Below, one piece after another: positions 55,251-63,566 of a stretch of DNA of 64,000 bases. Numbering within the stretch: position 1 is the first letter of the stretch; every line of letters starts with the position of its first letter. Source of the DNA: an uncultured Bacteroides sp. (GTDB taxonomy: Bacteria; Bacteroidota; Bacteroidia; Bacteroidales; Bacteroidaceae); the NCBI GenBank assembly GCA_949300425.1, contig CASGED010000021.1, forward strand, positions 16,957 through 80,956, given 5' to 3'. The position numbers and the translations under genes were made by a program. Under the pieces are notes generated by a model. It saw nothing but the letters and a program-made list of their open reading frames with translations, ran no database searches and was not told the origin of the DNA.

Positions 55251-55294
55251 AAAGCCACTCTATCCCACACTAAACTTGTGCTTTCAGAACTTCG

Positions 55295-55366
55295 GAGAAC
55301 GTTACCGATGGTGAAGCGAAACGAAGAATCTCCCTCAGGCACTGGGAGATGTTTCATTCCGTTCTC
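55295..55366. terminator. Nested inverted repeat between converging genes
   Basis: GAGAACG (55295) pairs with CGTTCTC (55360), GAAAC (55318) with GTTTC (55351), and TCTCCC (55329) with GGGAGA (55344). This makes a long stem-loop in the gap where the regulator and the 55421 gene converge. A bidirectional terminator is plausible, though no clear U-run follows. Confidence 0.5.
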
Positions 55367-55420
55367 TTAGACAAAAATAAATTGAAGGGAGCCTCATCAT
55401 CAACGCTCAAAATACAGGGA

Positions 55421-56479
55421 CTAAAAAGTCTTTTTAATGTCGGCATAATAAACTTCCAAATCCAGATTTTCTTCCGATATGCCTATAGCGTATAAGTGGG
55501 ACTGGTTTAAACAGAAATATGAAACGCTTTTATCTAATTGCATAATCTCTTGTATATTGCCATACGAGTCTGTTTTATAAATTTTGGTTTTAGCCTTTCC
55601 CGCTTTAATGTTTTCTCTGGTATCATCCCAACATAGGAAATAATACGAATCTACGGTAGCGAATACGAATGAGAAAAACATTTTCGCATCCTCCGACAGA
55701 TATAGGTTCCCGTTCCTTAATGACATCCTGGCGTCGTTATAATCATAATCAGGGAAATAAACACGATTAATCAAGTCGCCTGACAAAGAAAGGATGTCTA
55801 TTTGCTTCCTGTTTTTATAGGCTATAGCCATCGTTGTATCATTGGAGGAATAGTAGGCGTCATATATCTGCATGACATAGCATAAGTCTGAGGCATTGTT
55901 TAAAGACGGGATTTTTTCGAAATAGTTCTTAAAATCAGTCCGGCATGTCTCTTTATCGTAAAAAGCAAGCTGTTTGTCACCGGTCTGTTGTACCACCAAC
56001 AGGATATTCGTGTTTTGTAAGATGTAGTTGTACATACTTAACTTTTCCGGAATTTCCGTATAAGGGAGCTCCTCCTTTCGAGTGTCGACCAAAGCAGCGT
56101 CTATGTTTAAGGTATATACAGCGTTAATATCTCCGATGTACATATTCCGATTGGCAGTTATAAACTTGCCGTTCGATATGAACTTGGGGTGAATAAAGTC
56201 GTTTGGCCCGTTTCCTTTTGTACCGTACTTCCCTAAAAGTTGTCCTTCCAAATTGTAAATGGATAAAAAACCGTCTTTGTCCTTGGAATCAAAAAGGACC
56301 AATGAAGAATCAACGAAGCAACATCCCCTGGGAAACAAAGGCGCATCCTCTAAATTCATCTTCTCTAAATGAATTTCACGAGTTTGAATTTTTTCTAAAT
56401 TGACAATTGTATTCTTTTCCTTAGTACAAGAAACGAGTAATACGATTAAAAATAGGCAGTAGATATTTTTCATTTTCAT
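55421..56479 (-). CDS. 6-bladed beta-propeller lipoprotein
   Basis: A 352-aa lipoprotein (LFLIVLLVSCTKE) with signature GKYGTKGNGPNDFIHPKF and repeats ILSLSGDLINRVYFPDY and KTKIYKTDSYGNIQEIMQLDKSVSYFCLN. It is the last gene of the minus-strand run 63326-55421, 12 bp downstream of the propeller pair. No close paralog in the window. Confidence 0.8.
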   Translation of the reverse strand: MKMKNIYCLFLIVLLVSCTKEKNTIVNLEKIQTREIHLEKMNLEDAPLFPRGCCFVDSSLVLFDSKDKDGFLSIYNLEGQLLGKYGTKGNGPNDFIHPKFISNGKFITANRNMYIGDINAVYTLNIDAALVDTRKEELPYTEIPEKLSMYNYILQNTNILLVVQQTGDKQLAFYDKETCRTDFKNYFEKIPSLNNASDLCYVMQIYDAYYSSNDTTMAIAYKNRKQIDILSLSGDLINRVYFPDYDYNDARMSLRNGNLYLSEDAKMFFSFVFATVDSYYFLCWDDTRENIKAGKAKTKIYKTDSYGNIQEIMQLDKSVSYFCLNQSHLYAIGISEENLDLEVYYADIKKTF

Positions 56480-56491
56480 ATACTCATTAGT

Positions 56492-57502
56492 TTAAAGGAT
56501 GGAAAATAAGTCCGATATATTCAGTTCAAAAAAAGCGGCTCCTTGCCCTTTGTCTCCACAACCAACGATAACGCCCCGCGCTTCATCTACTATTATCCCA
56601 TTGACAAACCAATCCAGCCGGTAGCGGACTTTCAAATTTCCCTCCCAATCCATGATTACGATTTCGGAGTGAGCCGTTTGAGGGCTGGGCGGTTGTTGTT
56701 CCGGATTTAGCATATAAATGTAGTTGTCCGTAGTGACTGTGCCCATATGGTGCCAATATCCATTCAAATCGGGCAGATTGTTGTTGCCGGGCGCATAATC
56801 AAGCTTGACGGCATGAAGCAATTGTCCGTCGGCATTATAGATATGAACACGGCGGACATAGCTGTATGATACCACAAAGGCACTGCCATCCGGCTTGACT
56901 GACAAATCGTGCGCATAAGCCAGTTTGAAATCACGCAAACGCTTGAAGCGGGCGGGCGGTTCCGGATATTCACCGCCGGATTGCCACGAACCGTCTTTTA
57001 TATTTATAACATGATATTCCGAGACACCGTCCAAGTCATAATTGTCCGCAAAGATATATCGCTCGACATCCAAACGCTGAACAGAACCAGTGGAATAGGG
57101 CACCATGGCTATTTTGAAAGAGCCGGTACAGACGAGCGAGTCTTTCGTATTCAACCGATACTTGTCTACGGTGCCCTGAGACTCTAATAGGAGTTCGTTC
57201 CCTATCACACCCGTTCCTCTATAGACGAGTTGTTGGGAACGGATAAGCTCCAAATCCGGATAAGAATAAAGACGCACGATGCCGTAATCTCCAAACACCA
57301 ACAATCTGTTGTCGCCCAATCGGAGCAAGGACAGGGAACGGAGGTTTTCCTGCATAGGGATTTCACGGAGAGAGAGACAGGTATCGACGGGGAAAACGGT
57401 CTTGTACTCTACCATCACCGGTTTATGTCGCTGTTGGCAAGCGGCCAATGTCAACAGCAATGCGGTGGCAAACCATGCACAGTTACTATTTCTACAACTC
57501 AT
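56492..57502 (-). CDS. 6-bladed beta-propeller lipoprotein (pair partner of 57492)
   Basis: A 336-aa lipoprotein (TALLLTLAACQQ), paralog of 37087: RLYSYPDLELIRSQQL, FADNYDLDGVSEYHVIN, EYPEPPARFKRLRDFKLAY, IVIMDWEGNLKVRYRLD. It overlaps the upstream gene by 11 bp, the same as the other copy of the pair. Confidence 0.83.
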   Translation of the reverse strand: MSCRNSNCAWFATALLLTLAACQQRHKPVMVEYKTVFPVDTCLSLREIPMQENLRSLSLLRLGDNRLLVFGDYGIVRLYSYPDLELIRSQQLVYRGTGVIGNELLLESQGTVDKYRLNTKDSLVCTGSFKIAMVPYSTGSVQRLDVERYIFADNYDLDGVSEYHVINIKDGSWQSGGEYPEPPARFKRLRDFKLAYAHDLSVKPDGSAFVVSYSYVRRVHIYNADGQLLHAVKLDYAPGNNNLPDLNGYWHHMGTVTTDNYIYMLNPEQQPPSPQTAHSEIVIMDWEGNLKVRYRLDWFVNGIIVDEARGVIVGCGDKGQGAAFFELNISDLFSIL

Positions 57503-58496
57503 ATTTCACCAACATATAGTCGGGGTTCAACACCAAAGCATAAAGGGTGTTGCTCCGTCGGTCCGAAGCGATACGTACTACACGTACTCCCAAATCTGCT
57601 ACTTTTACCAAGCTCCCGCCATAGTCATACAAGTAGGCTAAATGGGGAAGCATCCGCTCATCCCGTCCTGTTATGGATTTGTCCAACCGTTCGTTTTCCC
57701 AATCCCGGTGCAGGGAGACGATGTAATCCTTACAAAGCGACAGTCCAAAGACTCCTCCTATGGTTTCATCCGGCACAATATTTCCGCGCGATATTTCGTA
57801 CCCCATTTCCGGCTCTTTCTCCCAACAAAGTTTAAAGGAATCTCCGGACTTTTTGTACAATGCCAAATAAGGCACACTAAACGAACAGCAAGCCAGCATT
57901 CCGCTAATGGAATCGTAGGCCAACGTATTGCCCAGATGTTGCTTCACTTCTTTTATCGGATAAACGCCGAAAGCACCTTCTTTCCCATGTATGTTTGTCT
58001 TAAAATAGTGTTCCTCACCATCTTCAGTGGTACCGATAAAAACACCTTTTTGCAATTCATTCATGAGAGGACGCTGTTCTTTTTCTTCCGCACTGAGTGG
58101 AGTAAACGGCTCTTTGCCCGCTATCAGGCTGTCAACAGACAAAAAGCCACAAGTATTGCCGTTCGCATCCGAAGCAAAAAAGCTGCCGTCTATGCAGCAA
58201 GAACCGATGCTACCGGTAATAAATTCGGAAGGTCCCTCTCCAACTTTCCCCATTTTTCCTATCAACTCTCCAGTTTGGATGTCGTGTATGTTCACAAAAT
58301 AATCGCGGGCGAACGGGTCATACCACATCAGATAATCACCGGCAACGGCTATGCTGCCGGGCATCCGGGTCATAATTTCATTATGCAACACTTGGAATGT
58401 GACTTTCTCGTGTGCCACTTCCGCTTGTTTGGACTGACAGCCGAATAAGATTGCCATACAAAGGCATACTACAAGAATTTTACTTGCCTGAACCAT
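57492..58496 (-). CDS. 6-bladed beta-propeller lipoprotein (BF3164/TolB-like)
   Basis: From ATG 58496 (MVQASKILVVCLCMAILFGCQS) this is a 334-aa lipoprotein, the same length as the paralog at 38072; an upstream ATG at 58514 is less likely. It shares GKMGKVGEGPSEFITG, CCSFSVPYLALY, YIVSLHRDWENE and the ending NPDYMLVKYEL. It forms a duplicated two-gene block with 56492. There is no NVEALA gene upstream in this copy; the upstream gap holds a transposase remnant. Confidence 0.83.
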   Translation of the reverse strand: MVQASKILVVCLCMAILFGCQSKQAEVAHEKVTFQVLHNEIMTRMPGSIAVAGDYLMWYDPFARDYFVNIHDIQTGELIGKMGKVGEGPSEFITGSIGSCCIDGSFFASDANGNTCGFLSVDSLIAGKEPFTPLSAEEKEQRPLMNELQKGVFIGTTEDGEEHYFKTNIHGKEGAFGVYPIKEVKQHLGNTLAYDSISGMLACCSFSVPYLALYKKSGDSFKLCWEKEPEMGYEISRGNIVPDETIGGVFGLSLCKDYIVSLHRDWENERLDKSITGRDERMLPHLAYLYDYGGSLVKVADLGVRVVRIASDRRSNTLYALVLNPDYMLVKYEL

Positions 58497-58534
58497 GATG
58501 ATAGATTTACACATTAACCTTAAATCCGCAACAC

Positions 58535-58732
58535 TTAATCTTGATACTTTTCTAAAGCTGTGAGCAACAAAAATATTCCCCCCGCTCTTGCCATGTCAGT
58601 GAGATCATTTAACTTAGCGTTGCGAATAAAAACCAAATAATCCCTGACAGACATGGCAAAGATAGGGATAAAATCGAAAAAGTTCATTCCCTTCGGAGGA
58701 AATTTCCCAATCATAGAACAAATACAGACCAT
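58535..58732 (-). pseudogene. Small unassigned frame, probably transposon debris
   Basis: An open stretch contains MSVRDYLVFIRNAKLNDLTDMARAG and LLLTALEKYQD. It lies opposite to and overlapping the IS-like fragment at 58653 and has no recognisable complete domain. It may be a fragment from the same or another mobile element. Confidence 0.3.
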
Positions 58733-58754
58733 ATCATCCAGGCTACAAGCCTAA
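58653..58754 (+). pseudogene. N-terminal fragment resembling IS1380-family transposase
   Basis: A 33-codon plus-strand frame begins MAKIGIKSKKFIPFGGNF and stops at 58752. From memory this matches the start of Bacteroides IS1380-family transposases (MAKIxIKSEKLTPFGG). The remainder is absent, so a transposon end was captured between two propeller genes. Confidence 0.45.
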
Positions 58755-59770
58755 CATTCCGCCGTCACTAATTCATAGTCATCTACCAATCCTATCGCAT
58801 AAATAGTCCGATCATCTGGTGTTACGCAAAAGCAACTGATATCCATATCGAATATATATTCTTTTTGCAAATTCCCATTCCAGTCGAATACACGAATCTT
58901 ATTTCCACAGAATGCAGACAATCCGGCTTCTGCGGTAGACTTTCCGGAATACAGCGCATATACATATTGCTCTGTAGCCACCATATCCATATATCCCAAT
59001 TTATTGTTACGGTTCATGGCCGATGCGTATGAATTGTCTCCCAAATCAGGGCGGTATTCCGGATAGCATTCAATGAATGAATTGACCAACGTGACGCCTG
59101 TAGGAGATAGTTGATAGAAATAAATCATGGGTGATGTGTAAATAGCATTCACCAATCGGTCACCTTTCGGTGAAGCAACCAATTTCCCTTGATAAGCCAT
59201 GGCTCTCCCCAATTCGGGTATTTTACGTTCTATTTCGTCCCGATACGGTTGTTCTCCTACTGCATTAATGAGTTGTCCCGCAGAATCAGAAATGGCAAAT
59301 AATCCTTTTTTATACGGACCTGTTCCGATGTAGGTCCCAAAAGCAGTGGGGATTACCCGATAATAGCGGTAATCTAATGATTCAAATCTGACTTTTTTCT
59401 TCAGCGAAACTCCTTTTTCAGAAAATAAGATTTCATTAGCACTTCTTAATTGACCGTCGTAAAAGCCATAGTTCTTCCCTATCCTGTAGAAATTGTCAAA
59501 CGTTAAATATTCGTTGGGGCCTTGCCCTATTTGCCCGACATCTTTGGCTGTCAATGTATTCAGGTTCACCCAATGAAATAAAGAATCACCTTGACTGTCC
59601 GCAATCAGCAGATTGGAATCAACCAAAAGCATTCCATAGGATTGTCCTATGATAAGACTGTCTATCTTGATTGTTTGAAAATTCAATGGCGTTATTTGTA
59701 CTTGCTTTCTTTCATCACTACAAGATAAAACTATGATTGACAAGAGTAAGATTGTCAGTTTTTGTTTCAT
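58751..59770 (-). CDS. 6-bladed beta-propeller lipoprotein
   Basis: A 339-aa lipoprotein (LLLSIIVLSCSDE) with signature KDVGQIGQGPNEYLTFDN. It is a paralog of 49528 (EQPYRDEIERK, GRAMAYQGKLVASPKGDRLVNAIY, YVYALYSGKSTAEAG, DISCFCVTPDDRTIYAI). Its stop overlaps the IS-like fragment. Role unknown. Confidence 0.82.
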   Translation of the reverse strand: MKQKLTILLLSIIVLSCSDERKQVQITPLNFQTIKIDSLIIGQSYGMLLVDSNLLIADSQGDSLFHWVNLNTLTAKDVGQIGQGPNEYLTFDNFYRIGKNYGFYDGQLRSANEILFSEKGVSLKKKVRFESLDYRYYRVIPTAFGTYIGTGPYKKGLFAISDSAGQLINAVGEQPYRDEIERKIPELGRAMAYQGKLVASPKGDRLVNAIYTSPMIYFYQLSPTGVTLVNSFIECYPEYRPDLGDNSYASAMNRNNKLGYMDMVATEQYVYALYSGKSTAEAGLSAFCGNKIRVFDWNGNLQKEYIFDMDISCFCVTPDDRTIYAIGLVDDYELVTAEC

Positions 59771-59857
59771 GGTACGAAATCTTTAAACTTAAGTAACTAA
59801 TTTGCTGAATTTAAGCATAGTAGATACAATTTATCGATTGATAGTCTGTCTGTTTAT

Positions 59858-61006
59858 TTACCATTCCACTCTGTCATATTCCAGCCATTCGCCCCTCTCT
59901 TCCTTCAGCAACGGATTGTTTACGAACAGCAGGAGGGCGTCGGACGTGGTACACCATCCGGTAAAAAGGTCGTAACGTTTGGAAGGCAACTCGCTTTCAC
60001 CTACGACCGAGAACTGATTGTCAAATACGGTCAGGTAGAGTTTCTTGCCTGCCAGCATGGTACCTAAATCTTGGGTTGCGTCAAATGCCTGTCCGTTTAC
60101 GTGCAGGCGGGCGTACATGTCACGGTCGGGCAGATAGCGCACTTCGTAGAAATGCGGATTCTCTACCCGGTGACGTTCGCAATCCGCATAGTTCTTCCAA
60201 TCGCAGGGTGCGGCTTGGTTGGAAGTGAAATTACTGTTTGCCTCAAAAGCCTGAGACTCTCCGCTTGCCCGGTCCATCACATAAATATGAGAGTCTACCG
60301 GATAGTTGTAGAGAATCTTGTCCGGCAGGAAAGTCACATTGGGCTGCCCCATGTAGGGATACTCCCTTTCGCCTACATTCGGGATTTCTTCCGGAAGCAT
60401 CAACGGATGACTTACGGCAGGAACTCCATCCAGAAAGACTTCACGCAGGAAGAACGAGGCTGGGGAAGTCGATTGATTCGCTACACAATAAAGCAAGGAA
60501 CGTCGTGCCTCGTCGTAATAAATGTCTGTGGTGGACATGGCGTAATTGTGCCCTACAATGATACATTGCCCGTCTGCCAGGCCTTCCGTCAGCGTGACAC
60601 TACGGCACACGTTTCCCTCCTGGTTCAGTAATAAGGCTCGTTGGGACTCATCAAACACCCAAATGGAATCAGGCGAACAAATTTGCAAGCTGTGAATGCG
60701 TATGACAGCCGAAGGACCGTCCGCCTTAAAGAGCAACTGCCTGACCGTCCGATTCCGCAAGTCGTAACAATCCAGCGCACGTGCCCGGTAGTTGTAGGCG
60801 TACAGCCATTCGGCCGTGTCCCGGTAATAGGCAGACAAATAATAGGACGGCAGATTCAGCACATTGGTTTCGGGGATCCTCACGTTCGTCACTTTCAGCC
60901 CTTCGATTTCTCCATGGGGCTTCTCCGCCTGTTGTTTGCCTCCTAAGGCACAGGAGGCAAGAATTACGCAACATGCGGTAATGCAAATTGACAATTTTGC
61001 TTTCAT
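59858..61006 (-). CDS. DUF4221-like propeller lipoprotein
   Basis: A 382-aa lipoprotein (CITACCVILASCALG), paralog of 47693 with the same motif order: YYLSAYYRDTAEWLYAYNYRARALDCYDL, LLFKADGPSAVIRIHSLQI, YNYPVDSHIYVMDR, LYLTVFDNQFSVVGESELPSKRY, WCTTSDALLLFVNNPL. The NVEALA partner that precedes the paralog is missing here. Confidence 0.82.
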   Translation of the reverse strand: MKAKLSICITACCVILASCALGGKQQAEKPHGEIEGLKVTNVRIPETNVLNLPSYYLSAYYRDTAEWLYAYNYRARALDCYDLRNRTVRQLLFKADGPSAVIRIHSLQICSPDSIWVFDESQRALLLNQEGNVCRSVTLTEGLADGQCIIVGHNYAMSTTDIYYDEARRSLLYCVANQSTSPASFFLREVFLDGVPAVSHPLMLPEEIPNVGEREYPYMGQPNVTFLPDKILYNYPVDSHIYVMDRASGESQAFEANSNFTSNQAAPCDWKNYADCERHRVENPHFYEVRYLPDRDMYARLHVNGQAFDATQDLGTMLAGKKLYLTVFDNQFSVVGESELPSKRYDLFTGWCTTSDALLLFVNNPLLKEERGEWLEYDRVEW

Positions 61007-61016
61007 AATTTACTTA

Positions 61017-62036
61017 TTAAAATAATCCGTCCAAATCTAAATAAGCGAACTGGTATTCGTCATTCAAGTTCATGATTAAACGGTTGTTGTCCTTATCATA
61101 ACAGATGTGCATAATTTTACGTCCTATATCCAGTGTTTTCAGATAATTGCCCGCGGTGTCAAATACTAAAAGCCTGGTGGGTTCGTAGTCTGTCCGATAA
61201 TCTCCACCGGCATAAGAGGCTATAATCTTGTCGCCGCAGAATGTAGCCTCTCCGTAATGATGTTTCTTGACTTTCCCGGAACCATTATCCCAGTTCGGTC
61301 CGTAGACATTGCATTTCAAGTTGCCGTCCATGTCACAAATAGTCATTAAGTCATGTCTGGAATAGCATTCCACATAGATGCCCAGTTCCGGTGAAGCGGC
61401 AAAGGTAATACGTTTCTTGCTTATGTCGGGATGTTTGTAAGGCATCGGTTCAAAAGTCATTTCCTCTATGTTCCATTTGGCCACACCATCCTCAAAAGTA
61501 GAGACACTGGTGGGGGTAATCAGCCGCGTCAAAGAGAGGGTGTCACTTATATATAGATAATGAGATGGAAATTGAGTCATATTCATTTCAGCCTTTATGT
61601 TCGGACTATAATGTTCCGGATTGGCTAAAACACTGTCCATGTCGTAGCTGAAGATTTTCATCTTACCATGATCAGACACATAGAACTTGCCTCGTTTCTC
61701 GTCAATGCCGATATGACCTAACAAAGTAATCTCATCCGGCCCTTGCCCTCTATAAACTGTACTGGCCAGGTATCGGAATGAGTTTTTGTCAAAAATGTGA
61801 ATCTGTTGCTCCGCTGATTGGCCATCGCCTATAATCAGCTTGTCTTTCAATAGGTAAAGACTTGCATTACCACCAATCAAGACATCGTCCTCTGTGGGGA
61901 TTTCCATCACTTTAGCACGTACATCTACTCTATTGTTGCGTTTCCCCTGATACTTTTCAGTATCTGTACTTCTGTTGCATGAATATAGAGCGCCCAGCGT
62001 GGCAAGCACTACTATAAAAAATCCTATCTTTTTCAT
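61017..62036 (-). CDS. 6-bladed beta-propeller lipoprotein
   Basis: From ATG 62036 (MKKIGFFIVVLATLGALYSCNRS) it is a 339-aa lipoprotein. It has signature STVYRGQGPDEITLLGHI and repeats IHIFDKNSFRYLASTV and RLLVFDTAGNYLKTLDIGRKIMHICYDKDN. It lies 10 bp upstream of the DUF4221-like gene. No close paralog in the window. Confidence 0.8.
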   Translation of the reverse strand: MKKIGFFIVVLATLGALYSCNRSTDTEKYQGKRNNRVDVRAKVMEIPTEDDVLIGGNASLYLLKDKLIIGDGQSAEQQIHIFDKNSFRYLASTVYRGQGPDEITLLGHIGIDEKRGKFYVSDHGKMKIFSYDMDSVLANPEHYSPNIKAEMNMTQFPSHYLYISDTLSLTRLITPTSVSTFEDGVAKWNIEEMTFEPMPYKHPDISKKRITFAASPELGIYVECYSRHDLMTICDMDGNLKCNVYGPNWDNGSGKVKKHHYGEATFCGDKIIASYAGGDYRTDYEPTRLLVFDTAGNYLKTLDIGRKIMHICYDKDNNRLIMNLNDEYQFAYLDLDGLF

Positions 62037-62189
62037 TAGCTGTTGCAATATCGCGAATATATCCAAATAAAAAGAAATCCTACTTATTTTGCGCTTCCAA
62101 AACCTATGAGAAGTTCAACTGCGCGTAACCGTCCAATCCATTATTGTATAAACTAGGTGCATCACTCCTCTGAAAATAGGCACTACCCT
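62037..62189. other. Gap between propeller genes
   Basis: A 153-bp gap. A minus-strand frame at 62104-62187 reads GSAYFQRSDAPSLYNNGLDG then YAQLNFS-stop without a start codon. It may be the 3' end of a lost gene or chance. No promoter or repeat recognised. Confidence 0.3.
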
Positions 62190-63320
62190 TTATTTGAAAT
62201 AGTATTGGACGAGGCAAGGATTATCATCGTCTTTCAATGACATCAGTTTGGTATACGCTTCTTCCGACAAATAGGCTCGAAAAGGTTCGCGGATATCTGT
62301 CGGATATAAGACTGAAAGGACGTATTCATCAGTCAACAGAAGCGGACGTAAACACATCCCATCGACACTGTTGTCAAAGATATAGGACCGACCATTAGCC
62401 TTGTCGCAAAACACGTTTATGAAATGATCATTGGTCCCTAAACCTTTTTGAAGAGCCACAAAATAATAGCGACCGTTCTGAAATTGCGCTTGCATACAAA
62501 ATGGCAGAGTGCCATCAGCAAGATCATTCAGTAATTGTTCATTCCGTTGACCGTCATTTTCTATCTGCAGATATTTCTGTATCAGCTTGTCACTGATACC
62601 TTGTTTTCCAAAGTCCCATCGATAGGCGGGAATCAGGCCGCCTTCCGTTACTTTGTACACTACATTCTGATAGGCGGTCGTAAAATACAAGCTGTCGGAA
62701 TATTCATAGAAGGGTTTCATTCTGCCCATATCCAAAATTCGGTCGTTGTGCCAGTAACCTGTAGCAGTTTTTACAGTGGCTTTCTCAACGAGCGTAATTC
62801 CTTCTTCCGATTCGTCCACACATGACCATAAAGCATAACAATCCCCGACCAAACAAGCCAATGAATAGTAATTGGGCTTTATAGGCAATACCTTTTTCTC
62901 AATGTAGCGTCCGTTCTCCTCATACAGTTGCAAATAGCCATAAGGACTGAGCAGGATAACGTATTTTTGTAGTCTGTCAAGTGTAAAATCATAAATCAGT
63001 TGATATTCCCCCGGTCCGTCCCCTTTCCTGGATATTTGCCTGGAAAACTCACCCGATTCGTCAAAGACATATAAAGCCGGACGCTTGCTATCGAATACGT
63101 AGATGTCATCTCCCGACAGCATTAGTTTATCAATGCCTATCAGTAAGCAAGTGTCGTTGGTTTCCAATGGAATTAAGTCAATTCTTGAAAACAGGTCTGA
63201 AAATACTGCACTTTGGCTGCTTAAGTCCACTGTTAGCGATGGACAATGTTCTCCGTCATCAGGTGCTTGACATGCAGCTAATAAAGCTATTATTAGCCCG
63301 CAAAAGATTATTTTTTTCAT
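62190..63320 (-). CDS. 6-bladed beta-propeller lipoprotein (duplicate of 51985), first gene of the run
   Basis: From ATG 63320 (MKKIIFCGLIIALLAACQA) it is a 376-aa lipoprotein almost identical to the 51985 protein over the propeller (KGDGPGEYQLIYDF, YWHNDRILDMGRMKPFYEYSD), with a different signal peptide. A strong promoter match lies at 63412-63443. It opens the 8-kb minus-strand run to 55421. Confidence 0.85.
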   Translation of the reverse strand: MKKIIFCGLIIALLAACQAPDDGEHCPSLTVDLSSQSAVFSDLFSRIDLIPLETNDTCLLIGIDKLMLSGDDIYVFDSKRPALYVFDESGEFSRQISRKGDGPGEYQLIYDFTLDRLQKYVILLSPYGYLQLYEENGRYIEKKVLPIKPNYYSLACLVGDCYALWSCVDESEEGITLVEKATVKTATGYWHNDRILDMGRMKPFYEYSDSLYFTTAYQNVVYKVTEGGLIPAYRWDFGKQGISDKLIQKYLQIENDGQRNEQLLNDLADGTLPFCMQAQFQNGRYYFVALQKGLGTNDHFINVFCDKANGRSYIFDNSVDGMCLRPLLLTDEYVLSVLYPTDIREPFRAYLSEEAYTKLMSLKDDDNPCLVQYYFK

Positions 63321-63411
63321 AAACATTCTTTATTCAAGTTTCGCAAGTTAATCGCTAAAATTCTTTTTGAGCATCGTTGAGAGGCTTGGAGGCTAGTGTT
63401 GCAAAAATACA

Positions 63412-63443
63412 ACAATTATTTTATACTGACAAACATTTGCAAA
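63412..63443 (-). promoter_or_regulatory. Promoter for the right-hand propeller operon
   Basis: On the minus strand TTTG (63443-63440), a 20-bp spacer, and TATTTTTG (63419-63412): full match to the Bacteroides consensus. It lies about 90 nt upstream of ATG 63320. Confidence 0.75.
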
Positions 63444-63543
63444 TGCTTTTGCTCAATAAAACAGTTTGACTCTGCCCGCGCTATTTAAAGCCCTATTTTA
63501 GTCAATTTGTTCTTGAATACTGCTATGTACAAAAAATAATCCC

Positions 63544-63551
63544 TATCTTTG
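63544..63551 (+). promoter_or_regulatory. -7 promoter box of PD-(D/E)XK gene
   Basis: TATCTTTG is a perfect TAnnTTTG, 15 bp before the ATG at 63567; no clear TTTG at the right upstream distance was found. Confidence 0.5.
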
Positions 63552-63566
63552 TGCCATAGACAAAAA

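Noticed and set aside
62104-62187. Fragment reading GSAYFQRSDAPSLYNN...
   Set aside because: No start codon and no paralog in the window; it could be a gene remnant but cannot be supported.
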